DNA from: Sphingopyxis alaskensis RB2256
GTDB taxonomy: Bacteria > Pseudomonadota > Alphaproteobacteria > Sphingomonadales > Sphingomonadaceae
DNA length: 64,000 bases
Assembly: GCF_000013985.1 (NCBI RefSeq)
Contig: NC_008048.1
Coordinates: 2,786,001-2,850,000, forward strand
Direction: 5' to 3'
Position 1 is the stretch's first letter; the number at the start of each line of letters is the position of its first letter. The notes beneath the pieces are model-generated. The model was given only the letters and a program-made list of their open reading frames with translations, was not told the DNA's origin and did no database searches. The position numbers were made by a program, and so were the translations under genes. Below are positions 34,155-43,585 of this stretch, piece after piece.

Positions 34155-35302
34155 GTGTCTTCGGTTCCAATTCTTGCTTGCCCATCGGGCTGGAACGGAA
34201 ACTCGATCACCACCGTGAAGCCGCCCTCAGCGCCCGCCTGGGCGTCGAACCGGTGCTGGTCGCCAAAAGCCTGCGCCAGGCGGTCCCGGATATTGGCTAA
34301 ACCCACGCCGGTCGATTCCGTTGCAACGCCCGTGGTGGGGTCGGTGCGGTCACCTGACAATCCCGCGCCGGTGTCGGACACGGTGATCCGGACATTTTGA
34401 CCGGCCAGCTGTGCGGAAATGGTGATGTCGGCGCCATCCTCCTGCGGCGTCACCGCATATTTGATCGCATTTTCGATGAGCGGCTGAAGCAGCAGCGAAG
34501 GCAGGCGCGCGCGCGCGACCGCGGGGTCGATCGCAAAATGCGGCCGCAGCCGGTCCTCGAAGCGCATTTTTTCGATATCGAGATAAAGCTTCAGCGTCTC
34601 GATCTCCTGCGCCAGCGTCACCTGTGCGGTCGGCTCGTTGGCAAGCGTGTAGCGAAGGAAGGCCGACAGGCGCGACAACATTGCATTCGCGGGCTCCGCC
34701 TGTTTCAGGAGCACGAGCGTCGAAATGCTGTTCAGCGTGTTGAACAGGAAATGCGGGTTGAGCTGGTAGCGCAGCATCGCGAGCTGCGCCGACGCCGCCT
34801 GCGCCTCGAGCCGCAGCACGCGGTCATTCTGTTCCTCGAGCTGGAGGAAATAGTTGATCGCGAAATAGAGCGCCGACCAGGCCGCGAGCGAGGTCGCGTC
34901 GATATAGACCGCGCCGAGCAAAAGGCTCGTAAATCCGGCTTCACTCGCCGGGTTCTGGATCTGCGCGACCCAGGCGTCGATGAACGCCCACAGCGCGGTC
35001 GCGAGGCCGGCGAGGCCAAAGCTGACCCCCCACATCAGCAGCGGCCGACGATTGATGAGCGCGCGGTAACAGACCGACAGGATCAGCGTCAGCGAAAAGC
35101 CCGTGATCGCCGAAATCACCTGCGGGATGAGGAAGGTGAACGCCTGTCCGTTGGCGAGCCCTGACACGCCGCGCAACCCGAGCCACGCCGCCCAGCCGAG
35201 GATCTGGAGGTTCCAGAAGGCGCGAACCTTGTTGTCGAAAAAGGGACCGGGCGAGGTCAGTCGGAACAATGGCATGGAAGTGCGGGCGAGAGCGTGGGTC
35301 AA
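34151..35302 (-). CDS. LytS/YehU-type sensor histidine kinase
   Basis: A 383-residue membrane sensor with four N-terminal transmembrane segments (residues about 30-160) and a coiled coil. The His_kinase domain has the phosphoacceptor His in QLNPHFLFNTLNSIS, the N box LLLQPLIENAIKYAV, and the G box DTGAGLSG/GVGLANIRDRL. No extracellular sensor domain is evident. It is coupled to its LytTR regulator by ATGA. Signal unknown. Confidence 0.92.
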   Translation of the reverse strand: MTHALARTSMPLFRLTSPGPFFDNKVRAFWNLQILGWAAWLGLRGVSGLANGQAFTFLIPQVISAITGFSLTLILSVCYRALINRRPLLMWGVSFGLAGLATALWAFIDAWVAQIQNPASEAGFTSLLLGAVYIDATSLAAWSALYFAINYFLQLEEQNDRVLRLEAQAASAQLAMLRYQLNPHFLFNTLNSISTLVLLKQAEPANAMLSRLSAFLRYTLANEPTAQVTLAQEIETLKLYLDIEKMRFEDRLRPHFAIDPAVARARLPSLLLQPLIENAIKYAVTPQEDGADITISAQLAGQNVRITVSDTGAGLSGDRTDPTTGVATESTGVGLANIRDRLAQAFGDQHRFDAQAGAEGGFTVVIEFPFQPDGQARIGTEDT

Positions 35303-35339
35303 CGACCGCGCGCGGCAAGGCGGGCGGCGCTGCCGTGGG

Positions 35340-35858
35340 TCATCCGGCCGCGACCGGCGCCGGCCCGTCGGCGCGCACGCGCGCCTGGCCGAGCGGCTGA
35401 AGCTCCGAGCGATGCTTCCACAGCAGCTCCTTATAACCGATCACGCGGCCGTCGTGCGCGGTCAGCCGGACGGGGCCGATCGGCTGTTCGTCGCGGGCAT
35501 CGACGAGCACGGGGGTGGAAGGCACGCCAGCGCCCCATTTTTCACCCCACTGGCGAAGCGCGATCATCGCGGGCAGCAGGTCGATGCCCTTCTCGGTGAG
35601 CTGGTAGCGCACCTTGCGCCGGTCCTCGGCCATCACCTCGCGCGCCATGATGCCATGGTCGACCAGCTTCGACAGGCGGTTCGACAATATGTTGCGCGCG
35701 ATGTTGAGCTCCTGCTGGAACTCCTCGAAATGATGGACGCCGTTGAACGCCGCGCGCAGGATCATGAACGACCAGCGTTCGCCCATCGCCTCCAGCGCCA
35801 GCGGCAGCGCGCAATTGCCGCCATCGAGATCGTTCAAGACTTCGCGTAATTTTCCCAT
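35340..35858 (-). CDS. HxlR-family transcriptional regulator
   Basis: A 172-residue winged-helix regulator: CALPLALEAMGERWSFMILR, then FEEFQQELNIARNILSNRLSKLV (split motif), then RRKVRYQLTEKG, the HxlR signature. HxlR members often sense redox or electrophiles through Cys; here the Cys in GGNCALPLA is the conserved one. ATG 35858 is preferred to TTG 35864. A longer than usual C-terminal tail follows. No obvious divergent target. Confidence 0.87.
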   Translation of the reverse strand: MGKLREVLNDLDGGNCALPLALEAMGERWSFMILRAAFNGVHHFEEFQQELNIARNILSNRLSKLVDHGIMAREVMAEDRRKVRYQLTEKGIDLLPAMIALRQWGEKWGAGVPSTPVLVDARDEQPIGPVRLTAHDGRVIGYKELLWKHRSELQPLGQARVRADGPAPVAAG

Positions 35859-35943
35859 GGCCAAGCCCTAACGTAAAATCGCCGCCCGTGCCAAAAAAAT
35901 ATAGAGGCTTCGTTGCATTTCGCAACGGGAAGCGGGTGGTGCG

Positions 35944-36828
35944 TCAGCCGAGCAGGCGGTTGCGCGCGACGACGAGCGACCAGCGCGCCAGCGCGGGCAG
36001 GCGCGCGATGACCGGCGCCGGATGCGCACGCAGCGCGCGGCCAACGAGGTCGAAGCGCCAGCGCCGCTGGCTGCGCAGCGCCAGGCCGAGGAGGATTTCG
36101 CTGCGGCTGCGCGCGGGCAGCGTGCCGGGAAGCGCGCGCTCGACGATTTCGGCGGTCAGCGCCTGAATCTGGTCGGAACGCCGACTGGTCAGGCTGCCGC
36201 CGTGCTTGCGGTAGACATAGAGATCCTCGTGCAGCGTGACGAAGGCGAAGCGCTGCGCCGCGCGCAGCCAGAAATCATAATCCTCGACCCCGAACAGGGC
36301 GGGATCATAGCCGCCGAGCGCCTCGGTCACGCGCGCGCGATAGAGGAAGCAGGCGCCGATATTATTGCCGTAGAGCAGCCGTTCGACGGGCCCGACGCGC
36401 GAGCGGCCGAGTTCGCGGCCCGCATCGTCGATCAGCATGAAATCGGCGTGGACGATGTCGGCGTGCGGATGCGCATCGAGCGTCGCGACGAGGCGCGCAA
36501 GCATCTGCGGGCGGAGCAGATTGTCGTCGGAGGTCCAGCTGTGCAGCGATCCCCGCGCGGCAGCAAAGCCATGGTTGAGCGCGGCAGGCAGGCCGACATT
36601 GGTGTCGAGCCGCAGGATCCGGACGCGCGCATCGCGCGTCGCGGCATCGGCCATGATCGCGGGAGAGGCATCGCGCGAGGCGTCGTCGACGAGGATCAGC
36701 TCGAAATCGGTGAACTCCTGGGTGAGCACCGACTCAATCGCATCCGCGAGCCAGCGCGCACCATTGTGCACGGGCATCACCATCGACACGCGCGGCGGCG
36801 GCGTCGAATCAAGAGCTTCGGTCCCCAT
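35944..36828 (-). CDS. Family 2 glycosyltransferase
   Basis: A 294-residue GT-A glycosyltransferase: SMVMPVHNGARWL, ILVDDASRDASP, then the DxD-like WTSDDNLLRP, and a GVEDYDFWLRA acceptor motif. It probably transfers sugars for a surface polysaccharide. ATG 36828 is chosen; the frame continues back through the rsh gene but that is antisense to a real gene. Divergent from rsh. Standing alone, its pathway is unknown. Confidence 0.85.
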   Translation of the reverse strand: MGTEALDSTPPPRVSMVMPVHNGARWLADAIESVLTQEFTDFELILVDDASRDASPAIMADAATRDARVRILRLDTNVGLPAALNHGFAAARGSLHSWTSDDNLLRPQMLARLVATLDAHPHADIVHADFMLIDDAGRELGRSRVGPVERLLYGNNIGACFLYRARVTEALGGYDPALFGVEDYDFWLRAAQRFAFVTLHEDLYVYRKHGGSLTSRRSDQIQALTAEIVERALPGTLPARSRSEILLGLALRSQRRWRFDLVGRALRAHPAPVIARLPALARWSLVVARNRLLG

Positions 36829-36954
36829 CGGCCGACCGTCGTAGCGGTCGCGCACGATGCTTCCAACGCGCTTTACCAAAATTGCTGACCTCCTGCGCGC
36901 CACGCACGCAAGTTTCGCATTGCAATATGCGCGCCAAGGGCGACATTGAGGGTG

Positions 36955-39048
36955 ATGCTGAGGCAATATGAACTTGTCGAGCGCGTGCGCGCCTATGATC
37001 CCGACGTCGACGAGGCGCTGCTCAACCGCGCCTATGTCTTTACGGTGCAAAAGCACGGCAGCCAGAAGCGCGCCTCGGGCGACCCCTATTTCAGCCATCC
37101 GGTTGAGGTCGCGGGGATTTTGACCGACCTGCATCTCGACAGCGAAACGATCGTCACCGCGCTGCTCCACGACACGCTTGAGGATACGCTGACGACGCCC
37201 GAGGAGATCGAACGCCTGTTCGGCCCCGACGTCGGGCGGCTGGTCGATGGCGTGACCAAATTGAGCAAGATCGAGGCGCAAACCGAAAACGAGCGCGCCG
37301 CGGAAAATCTGCGCAAGTTCCTGCTCGCCATGTCCGACGACATCCGCGTGCTGCTCGTCAAGCTCGCCGACCGGCTGCACAATATGCGCACGCTGCACTT
37401 CATCCAGAACCCCGAAAAAAGACGGCGCATCGCCAGGGAGACGATGGACATCTATGCCCCGCTCGCCGAGCGGATCGGCATGTACGAATATATGCGCGAA
37501 ATGCAGTTGCTGGCGTTCCGCGAGCTCGAACCCGAAGCCTATGCGACGATCACCGGCCGCCTCGCCAAGCTGACCGCCGGCGGCAAGGACAAGGTCGCCG
37601 CGATCAGCCGCGAGTTCAGGGAGCTGCTGTCCGCCGCGGGGATCGAGGCCGAGGTATCGGGGCGCGAGAAGCATCCCTACTCGATCTGGCGCAAGATGCA
37701 GGAGCGCCACGTCAGTTTCGAGCAGGTGACCGACATCATCGCCTTTCGCATCGTCACCCCGACCGACGCCGACTGCTATGCCGCGCTGGGGCTGATCCAC
37801 CGCAAGTGGAAAATGGTGCCGGGCCGCTTCAAGGACTATATCTCGACCCCCAAGCGCAACGGATACAAGTCGCTGCACACGACGATCATGCACCAGCAGA
37901 ATATGCGGATCGAAATCCAGATCCGCAGCGTCGGGATGCATCAGCAGTCCGAATTCGGCCTCGCCGCGCACTGGGCGTACAAGCAGGGCGGCAGCGGCCC
38001 CGACGGGCAGGCGGGGTGGATCCGCGACCTCATCGAAATCCTCGAACAGACGCACGACCCCGACGAGCTGCTCGAAAACACGCGCATCGCGATGTATCAG
38101 GATCGCATCTTTGCCTTTACCCCCAAGGGCAGCCTGCACCAGCTGCCCAAGGGCGCAACGCCGGTCGATTTCGCTTATGCCGTCCACACCGGGCTCGGCG
38201 ACCGCACCGTCGGGGCCAAGGTCAACGGGCGGCTTGTCCCGCTGCGTACGCAGCTTGTCAATGGCGATACGGTCGAAATCCTGTCGTCGGACAAACAGAC
38301 GCCGCAGCCCGCCTGGCTCGGCTTTGCGGTCACCGGCAAGGCGCGCGCGGCGATCCGCCGCCACGTCCGTTCAAAGGAAAAGGTCGAACTCGCGGCTTTG
38401 GGTCGCAAGATGTACGACGAGATCGCCCGCCGCCTGCCGAACAAGGTCGGCGACAAGGCGCGTGCCGCGGCGTTGACGCGCTTGAAACTCGAAGACGACA
38501 GCGCACTCTATATCGCGATCGCCAAGCAGCGGCTGACAGACGACGCGGTGCTCGAGGCGCTGGTGCCCGGCATCACTGCCGAGATGAAGACCAAACCCGG
38601 CAAGCTTGTCCAGGGCGCGGCGGTGTCGATTGCAGGATTGACGCCCGGCGTCGCCTATCAGCTCGCCGATTGCTGCCACCCGGTGCCCGGCGACCGGATC
38701 GTCGGCCTGTCGCGTCCCGGCGAAGGGATCGAGGTGCATGTCATTGATTGCCCCAGCCTCGCCGATGGCGTCGATGCCGACTGGATCGACCTGCGCTGGC
38801 AGGAGGACAGCGAGGGCGGCAATGCACGGCTGTGCATCGTCATCCTGAACGAGCCGGGAACGCTGGCCGAAATGTCGGGTATCCTTGCCGCCAATATGGC
38901 GAACATCACCAATTTGCGCCTGTCGAACCGCGAGGGCGGATTCCACACCTATGACGTCGTCGTCGAGGTGCGCGACGTCCAGCACCTGATGCGCATATTG
39001 TCGGCGCTGCGCGCGTCGGACAGCGTCGTGCAGGCCGAGCGGTTATAG
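36955..39048 (+). CDS. rsh: Bifunctional (p)ppGpp synthetase/hydrolase Rsh (RelA/SpoT)
   Basis: A 697-residue stringent response enzyme. The N-terminal HD hydrolase has FSHPVEVA and LLHDTLEDT with H72-D73. The synthetase has YSIWRKMQER, DIIAFRI and FKDYISTPKRNGYKSLHT. TGS (FAFTPKGSLHQLPKGATPVDFAY, split) and a C-terminal ACT domain follow. Full HD and synthetase motifs indicate both activities, as in the single Rsh of alphaproteobacteria. ATG 36955 has GAGG four bases upstream; the TTG nine bases earlier is less likely. Confidence 0.95.
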   Translation: MLRQYELVERVRAYDPDVDEALLNRAYVFTVQKHGSQKRASGDPYFSHPVEVAGILTDLHLDSETIVTALLHDTLEDTLTTPEEIERLFGPDVGRLVDGVTKLSKIEAQTENERAAENLRKFLLAMSDDIRVLLVKLADRLHNMRTLHFIQNPEKRRRIARETMDIYAPLAERIGMYEYMREMQLLAFRELEPEAYATITGRLAKLTAGGKDKVAAISREFRELLSAAGIEAEVSGREKHPYSIWRKMQERHVSFEQVTDIIAFRIVTPTDADCYAALGLIHRKWKMVPGRFKDYISTPKRNGYKSLHTTIMHQQNMRIEIQIRSVGMHQQSEFGLAAHWAYKQGGSGPDGQAGWIRDLIEILEQTHDPDELLENTRIAMYQDRIFAFTPKGSLHQLPKGATPVDFAYAVHTGLGDRTVGAKVNGRLVPLRTQLVNGDTVEILSSDKQTPQPAWLGFAVTGKARAAIRRHVRSKEKVELAALGRKMYDEIARRLPNKVGDKARAAALTRLKLEDDSALYIAIAKQRLTDDAVLEALVPGITAEMKTKPGKLVQGAAVSIAGLTPGVAYQLADCCHPVPGDRIVGLSRPGEGIEVHVIDCPSLADGVDADWIDLRWQEDSEGGNARLCIVILNEPGTLAEMSGILAANMANITNLRLSNREGGFHTYDVVVEVRDVQHLMRILSALRASDSVVQAERL

Positions 39049-39278
39049 GCGGTTGGTTCCGCCCGCTTCGGGGTGGCGCACGGACCCTGGCTTTCTCTCG
39101 GTCGGCCTCTCGCTCGGCAGCGTGGAAGGGCACGGCCGGAAGGATCTCGATCAACCTGCGCAGCTGTGCGATCGCCGGGCATCGACGCCGGTTTACGATC
39201 ATTCGCCTTGGAGCGGCAGCGCAAACAACCGCTATCCTGATCTGCTCCCGCTTCCCCATACTCAATCCGCGCGACCCC

Positions 39279-39533
39279 TTGGGGCTCGATCCGTTGGCCA
39301 TAATCAACGCGATCGGCCCGGTCCTGGTCGGCGACGTGCATCTCGCAGGCCATGGCTCGGCGGCGACTGCGGCAATGGTCGCAATCCGTGCGCGGGTCGG
39401 CCCGCCGAGCAGCATCTGTAACCTTCTCGATCGCTGCGCCGAACCCGAAGACGAAGACCATTTGCCGCCTGATGACATCATAACCGCGCTTGTAGCGCTG
39501 ATGGAGGCTGGGGCATTACAAGGGGTGGAATAG
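39279..39533 (+). other. Open frame of uncertain status before doxX, possible buf-operon remnant
   Basis: The gap 39049-39536 holds one frame that stays open back into the end of rsh, has no ATG or Shine-Dalgarno (only TTG 39279), and stops three bases before the doxX ATG. It contains VHLAGHG, reminiscent of the HLAGH motif of DUF692 (MNIO) proteins, and ends ITALVALMEAGALQGVE, a little like DUF2063 tails. SigF-DoxX loci usually carry such genes, so this may be a decayed remnant. The SigF promoter lies inside it. Weak evidence. Confidence 0.25.
39418..39443 (+). promoter_or_regulatory. SigF-type promoter of doxX-sigF-nrsF operon
   Basis: GTAACC (39418-39423), 16-bp spacer, CGAA (39440-39443), 93 bp upstream of doxX. 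It matches the Caulobacter SigF consensus as I recall it and recurs at four other places in the window, so sigF is probably autoregulated. Confidence 0.75.
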
Positions 39534-39536
39534 GCG

Positions 39537-40007
39537 ATGCTGGTTGTTACGCTTTACGATCGGGTTATCAACTGGGTAGCGGGACGGATTCCCGAAGGCT
39601 TCGCGCTGTTATTCATGCGCGTGGTGCTGGCAGGAATCTTCTGGCGATCCGGCCAGACCAAGATTGCCGAGGGCACATGGTTCACAATCAGCGAAAATAC
39701 CTTTTACCTTTTTCAGGACGAGTATAGCGGGGTGCCGCTGCCCAGCGATCTTGCCGCCGTGATGGCCACGGTCTCCGAGCATCTGTTTCCGATTTTGCTC
39801 GTGCTCGGCCTGTTCACCCGGCTTTCGGCCTTTGCACTGCTGGGCATGACAATGGTGATCCAGATCTTTGTTTATCCCGATGCCTGGTGGCAGGTGCATT
39901 CGCTTTGGTTTGCCATGGCGCTCATCCTCATCGTTCGCGGCGGCGGGTGGCTGTCACTCGATTCGGTGTTGGTCCGCAGGCTGCGGGGCGACCGGGCAGC
40001 AGCATGA
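39537..40007 (+). CDS. DoxX family membrane protein
   Basis: A 156-residue inner-membrane protein with four hydrophobic segments. FALLFMRVVLAGIFWRSGQTKI is the typical DoxX start and LFPILLVLGLFTRLSAFALL a central motif. DoxX proteins of SigF loci accompany copper/oxidative stress systems. ATG 39537 follows GGGGTGGAA. Its stop overlaps the sigF start by ATGA. Confidence 0.88.
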   Translation: MLVVTLYDRVINWVAGRIPEGFALLFMRVVLAGIFWRSGQTKIAEGTWFTISENTFYLFQDEYSGVPLPSDLAAVMATVSEHLFPILLVLGLFTRLSAFALLGMTMVIQIFVYPDAWWQVHSLWFAMALILIVRGGGWLSLDSVLVRRLRGDRAAA

Positions 40008-40528
40008 AGTCGGACGAGCCATCGCTTGCCCGCCTTATGGCAATGGCGCAGCGGGGCGACCGACTGGCCTATCGCACGCTACTGATCGAATGCCGGGTCT
40101 GGCTCAGGCGATATTTTGGCCGGAAAGTGGCGCCAAATCATCTGGAAGACCTGGTGCAGGATACGTTGCTGTCGCTGCACAGCAAGCTGGCTACCTATGA
40201 TCCATCCCGCCCCTTCCTCCCCTGGCTCGCCGCGATCGCCCGCTATCGTTGGGTCGATCAATTGCGCCGCGTCTATCGCGCAGCGGAAATGGAGCTTGAG
40301 GAGGAGTTGATCGGAAGCAACGACGAGCCGGCGATCGTCGCGCGCATCAGCCTCGAAAGGCTTTTCGCGCAGTTGCCGTCGGCGCAGGCCCGGGCGATTG
40401 AGCTGGTCAAGATCGAAGGGCTGTCCGTCGCCGAGGCATCCCTGGCCTGCGGGCAAAGCGAGTCCCTGATAAAAGTCAACATCCACCGTGGCCTGAAGAG
40501 ATTGGCCGCGATGATCGAGAAAGCGTGA
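40004..40528 (+). CDS. sigF: ECF sigma factor SigF
   Basis: A 174-residue ECF sigma factor. Region 2 shows HLEDLVQDTLLSLHSKLATYD and FLPWLAAIARYRWVDQLRR. Region 4 shows LPSAQARAIELVKIEGLSVAEAS and SLIKVNIHRGLKRLA. It is followed five bases later by the membrane anti-sigma NrsF, the diagnostic partner of SigF. In Caulobacter this pair responds to heavy metals and directs GTAACC-N16-CGAA promoters, which are found here. It overlaps doxX by four bases. Confidence 0.9.
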   Translation: MKSDEPSLARLMAMAQRGDRLAYRTLLIECRVWLRRYFGRKVAPNHLEDLVQDTLLSLHSKLATYDPSRPFLPWLAAIARYRWVDQLRRVYRAAEMELEEELIGSNDEPAIVARISLERLFAQLPSAQARAIELVKIEGLSVAEASLACGQSESLIKVNIHRGLKRLAAMIEKA

Positions 40529-40532
40529 AAAC

Positions 40533-41177
40533 ATGTCCCGCGATAGCAATTTCCTGATTACCGAACTGGTCGGCGGACTCGAGCCGATACGACCGCTGCG
40601 CTTTTCAAGCGGGCTTGGCTTCGCCCTGGCCGGGCTGGGCGTCACATTGGGGGCCGTCGCATGGCTGTTCGGATTTCGCACGGACGTGCTGGCGGGCAAC
40701 TTCGATCCGGTCTTCCTGCTTGCGGCCGGATTGTTCTTCCTGCTCGGTCTCGCGACCTCGGCGACCGTTGTCGTCATGAGCCGGCCCCATATCGGCAGCG
40801 ATCATAGCGGTTGGAGATGGGCCGCCGCCATGACGGCGCTGCTGCCGATTGCCGCTATCCTGACGAGTCTCGAACGAGGCCGCATGGCTGTTTCCGCCGC
40901 AGATGCCGGACATGGTTTCGATTGCCTTGTCGCCGGCAGCGCACTCGGCTTGCTGATCGCCGCGGTGCTGGTGTGGTGGTTGCGGCGCGGCGCCCCCACG
41001 TCGCCCGAGCGCGCCGGACTGCTCACCGGAATCGCCGCAGGCAGCTTTGGCATGTTCGCCTTCTCTTTGCACTGCCAGTATAATGATATTATCCATATCG
41101 GACTGTGGCACGGCCTTGCCGTCGCGGCGACCGCAGGCCTGGGCAGACTCGTTATTCCGCGCCTGATCCGCTGGTAG
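40533..41177 (+). CDS. nrsF: NrsF-type membrane anti-sigma factor (DUF1109)
   Basis: A 214-residue protein with six predicted transmembrane segments that sequesters SigF. Cys131 (GFDCLVAG) and Cys181 (SLHCQYND) fall at the positions I recall as the metal-sensing cysteines of Caulobacter NrsF (131 and 181), in periplasm-facing regions. It directly follows sigF. This makes a chromate/cadmium- or copper-type sensing mode likely, by inference. Confidence 0.9.
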   Translation: MSRDSNFLITELVGGLEPIRPLRFSSGLGFALAGLGVTLGAVAWLFGFRTDVLAGNFDPVFLLAAGLFFLLGLATSATVVVMSRPHIGSDHSGWRWAAAMTALLPIAAILTSLERGRMAVSAADAGHGFDCLVAGSALGLLIAAVLVWWLRRGAPTSPERAGLLTGIAAGSFGMFAFSLHCQYNDIIHIGLWHGLAVAATAGLGRLVIPRLIRW

Positions 41178-41253
41178 CGATCGGCGCACCAGCCGATGCC
41201 GGGCATGTGCTGAAAAATCTGGAAGAGCAGCTTGTCCGGTGCGATGAGCGGGA

Positions 41254-41637
41254 ATGATGAGGGAGACAATCGCAAAGCTCGCTGATCAGAATGTCCGCCG
41301 CGCGATCGGTTTGCATTTCGAAGCGTTTGTCAACGACGCGTTCCAGGTGGTACGCTGGTCCGCCATGGTGGGTTTCGCCCAGTTTCTGGCCGCCCGTTAC
41401 CCCAAACCGCTCTTCAGCCTGCTCTATTGGTGTTTGGCGAGTTTGCTCTTCGGCTACATCGCCTCGCGCTTCCTGCTTCGCCCCGAAATCCGGATATTCC
41501 CGACGGGCGCTTCGCGCTGGCAGCGGTTCGTCCAGAGCGCTTTCAATTTCCTGCTTTGTATCGTCCTATTTCTGGGTCTGCTGTCGGCCATTGCGGCGGT
41601 CACGAACGGCATCGCAGAACATCGGTTCGCACAGTGA
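41254..41637 (+). CDS. Hypothetical small membrane protein
   Basis: A 127-residue protein starting MMRETIAKLADQNVRRAIGLH, with membrane segments around residues 53-72 and 88-112. I recognise no domain. The TATG-ATG start lacks a strong Shine-Dalgarno, but codon use and hydrophobic pattern look real. It lies between nrsF and the convergent merA, 76 bp after nrsF, and may be the last gene of the SigF operon. Confidence 0.5.
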   Translation: MMRETIAKLADQNVRRAIGLHFEAFVNDAFQVVRWSAMVGFAQFLAARYPKPLFSLLYWCLASLLFGYIASRFLLRPEIRIFPTGASRWQRFVQSAFNFLLCIVLFLGLLSAIAAVTNGIAEHRFAQ

Positions 41638-41774
41638 GGCGAATTGAGCACGTCGGCGCCGCTGCCCATGGCTTCGATGCGTCTCCGACAAGAGGCGCAA
41701 TGCAGACGCGGTGAGCGTGCAGGCGCTGGAAAGGCGCATGGCTGGATTGCAGAACCAATTCAGGTGGTGCCTTG

Positions 41775-43202
41775 TCATCCGGCACAACAGTATAGCTTTG
41801 TGACGTCCTTGCCAAAGCCTTGCGCCGCCAGCTTCAGCGCCTCGACCGTCGTTAGATAGGGGAAGATTGTTTCACCAAGTTCGGCGACCGTCATGCCGTG
41901 TCTGAGAGCGAGGGCCAATGTCTGGATGCTGTCGGCACCTTCGGGCGCAATGATCTGTCCACCAAGAAGAAGATCGCTCCCGGCATCGGCGACCAGCTTG
42001 ACAAGCCCGCGCGTATCGCGCGCTGCAAGCGCCCGCGGCACCAGATCGAGCGGCAAAATCGATGTTTTTGTCTCAAAGCCCGCTGATTTCGCGGCAGCTT
42101 CGGAGAGGCCAACGCCGGCAAGCTGCGGGTCGGTGAACACGACCCACGGCATCGTCGCATTATCATAGGTCAGACTATCGCCGTTCAGTGCGTTGAGCGC
42201 GGCCAGCTTGGCGCCATAGGCCGCCATATAGACGAACTGGTCACGGTTGGTGACGTCGCCAGCGGCATAGATGTCGGCTTTTGAGGTGCGCATGTGATTA
42301 TCGACGACGATGGCGCCTCGCGCGTCCCGGGCGATGCCCGCTTCCTCGAGCCCCAGCCCCTCGGTGTTTGGCGTGCGCCCCGTGGCGACCAGCAGCCGTT
42401 CGGCCTTGAGTTCGATCGGCCTGCCGCCTTCCTGGACGCAGAGCATGACCCCTCGCTCGTCCTCCCGGCAGGCATCATAGGCGATGCCGCAGTAGAGGGT
42501 CATGCCCTCGGACCGGAATATCCCGGCCAGAGCTTCCGACACCTGCGGCTCCACCTGAGGCAGGAGGCGCGAGCGGCACACCATAGTGACATCGACACCC
42601 ATACGCGCCATCATCTGCGCAAGTTCCGCGCCGACATAGCCGCCGCCGACGACGATCAGGCTTCGGGGCAGTTCCTGTAGGTCCAGCAGCGATGTGCTCG
42701 TCAGGTAGTTCACTGTCTCGATGCCCGGTATCGGCGGTACGGATGGACGGCCACCAGTGGCGATGATGATCTTTCCGGCGGTAATCGGCTCGTCGCCAAC
42801 GATCACGCCCGCGCCATCGAGCCGTGCAGCGCCCTCCAGATAGGTGATGCCGTCATACTCGGGCAGCAGGTCGACATATTTCCTCTGCCGCAGGTCCGAG
42901 ACGAGGTCGTCCTTGGCGGCAATCAGACTGTGCCAGTCATCCACCTGCGCATTGCCGGAAACGCCGGGAAAGCGCGCCGCTGCGCGCGCGCCGTGCAGCG
43001 CCTCGGCGGCGCGGATCATCGTCTTCGACGGGACGCAGCCGACATTGACGCAGGTTCCGCCGATGGTCCCGTGGCCGATCAGCGCGACATTGGCGCCCTG
43101 ATCGGCGGCCGTGATCGCAGCGGAGAACCCGGCCGAACCCGCGCCGATGACGGCAAGGTCATAGACGGTCTCTCTTCCTTTGGGCGCATGGTAGTCCGTC
43201 AT
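41775..43202 (-). CDS. merA: Mercuric reductase MerA
   Basis: A 475-residue FAD disulfide reductase that reduces Hg(II) to volatile Hg(0) with NADPH. The redox pair is C51/C56 in GTCVNVGCVPSK. The C-terminal vicinal pair Cys472-Cys473 (LYCCAG), unique to MerA, receives Hg(II). FAD and NAD motifs are present (AVIGAGSAGFSAA, VVGGGYVGAELAQ, IYAAGDVTN). It lacks the N-terminal heavy-metal (NmerA) domain, so it is the short form. It follows merT-merP in a leftward operon. Confidence 0.95.
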   Translation of the reverse strand: MTDYHAPKGRETVYDLAVIGAGSAGFSAAITAADQGANVALIGHGTIGGTCVNVGCVPSKTMIRAAEALHGARAAARFPGVSGNAQVDDWHSLIAAKDDLVSDLRQRKYVDLLPEYDGITYLEGAARLDGAGVIVGDEPITAGKIIIATGGRPSVPPIPGIETVNYLTSTSLLDLQELPRSLIVVGGGYVGAELAQMMARMGVDVTMVCRSRLLPQVEPQVSEALAGIFRSEGMTLYCGIAYDACREDERGVMLCVQEGGRPIELKAERLLVATGRTPNTEGLGLEEAGIARDARGAIVVDNHMRTSKADIYAAGDVTNRDQFVYMAAYGAKLAALNALNGDSLTYDNATMPWVVFTDPQLAGVGLSEAAAKSAGFETKTSILPLDLVPRALAARDTRGLVKLVADAGSDLLLGGQIIAPEGADSIQTLALALRHGMTVAELGETIFPYLTTVEALKLAAQGFGKDVTKLYCCAG

Positions 43203-43244
43203 GGCAGCTTCTTTTCCCGTTCGTCTGGATCTCCATCGCGCTCC

Positions 43245-43574
43245 TCACGGGCTTCTGTTCTTGACCGATGCCGGATAGCCCGCGTTTGTGGAAGCGGCAG
43301 CGATAGCCGTGATCGTTGCTGTCGATGGATCAAACACCACTGTGGCGGTCTTGGCATCGAAGTCGATCCGGACCGACTTCACGCCCTTTACGCCCTCCAT
43401 GGCCTTCTTGACCGTAACCGGGCACAGGGCGCAGGTCATGTTCTCGACCGTGAAGATCGCCGTTCGGCTCGCGGCGGCCGTGTTCGAGGACGGTTGCGCG
43501 ACGGAAGCGGTCAAGGGGATGGCCGCAGTCGCGATGGCAAGCGCGCCGCCCGCAACGATTGCAAGTCGTTTCAT
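43245..43574 (-). CDS. merP: Periplasmic mercury-binding protein MerP
   Basis: A 109-residue protein: signal peptide to about residue 26, then an HMA domain with the metal site ENMTCALCPVTV (Cys48, Cys51). The pair passes Hg(II) to MerT. CALC replaces the commoner CxAC spacing only in residue identity, not length. ATG 43574 is chosen with AGGAGAAAG upstream. It lies 11 bp after merT. Confidence 0.92.
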   Translation of the reverse strand: MKRLAIVAGGALAIATAAIPLTASVAQPSSNTAAASRTAIFTVENMTCALCPVTVKKAMEGVKGVKSVRIDFDAKTATVVFDPSTATITAIAAASTNAGYPASVKNRSP

Positions 43575-43585
43575 GCTGCTTTCTC

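Noticed and set aside
36829..38364. Upstream extension of the glycosyltransferase frame
   Set aside because: It is antisense to rsh; the glycosyltransferase fold begins at 36828.
41775..43202. Dihydrolipoamide dehydrogenase instead of MerA
   Set aside because: The C-terminal vicinal cysteines and the merR-merT-merP context fix it as mercuric reductase.
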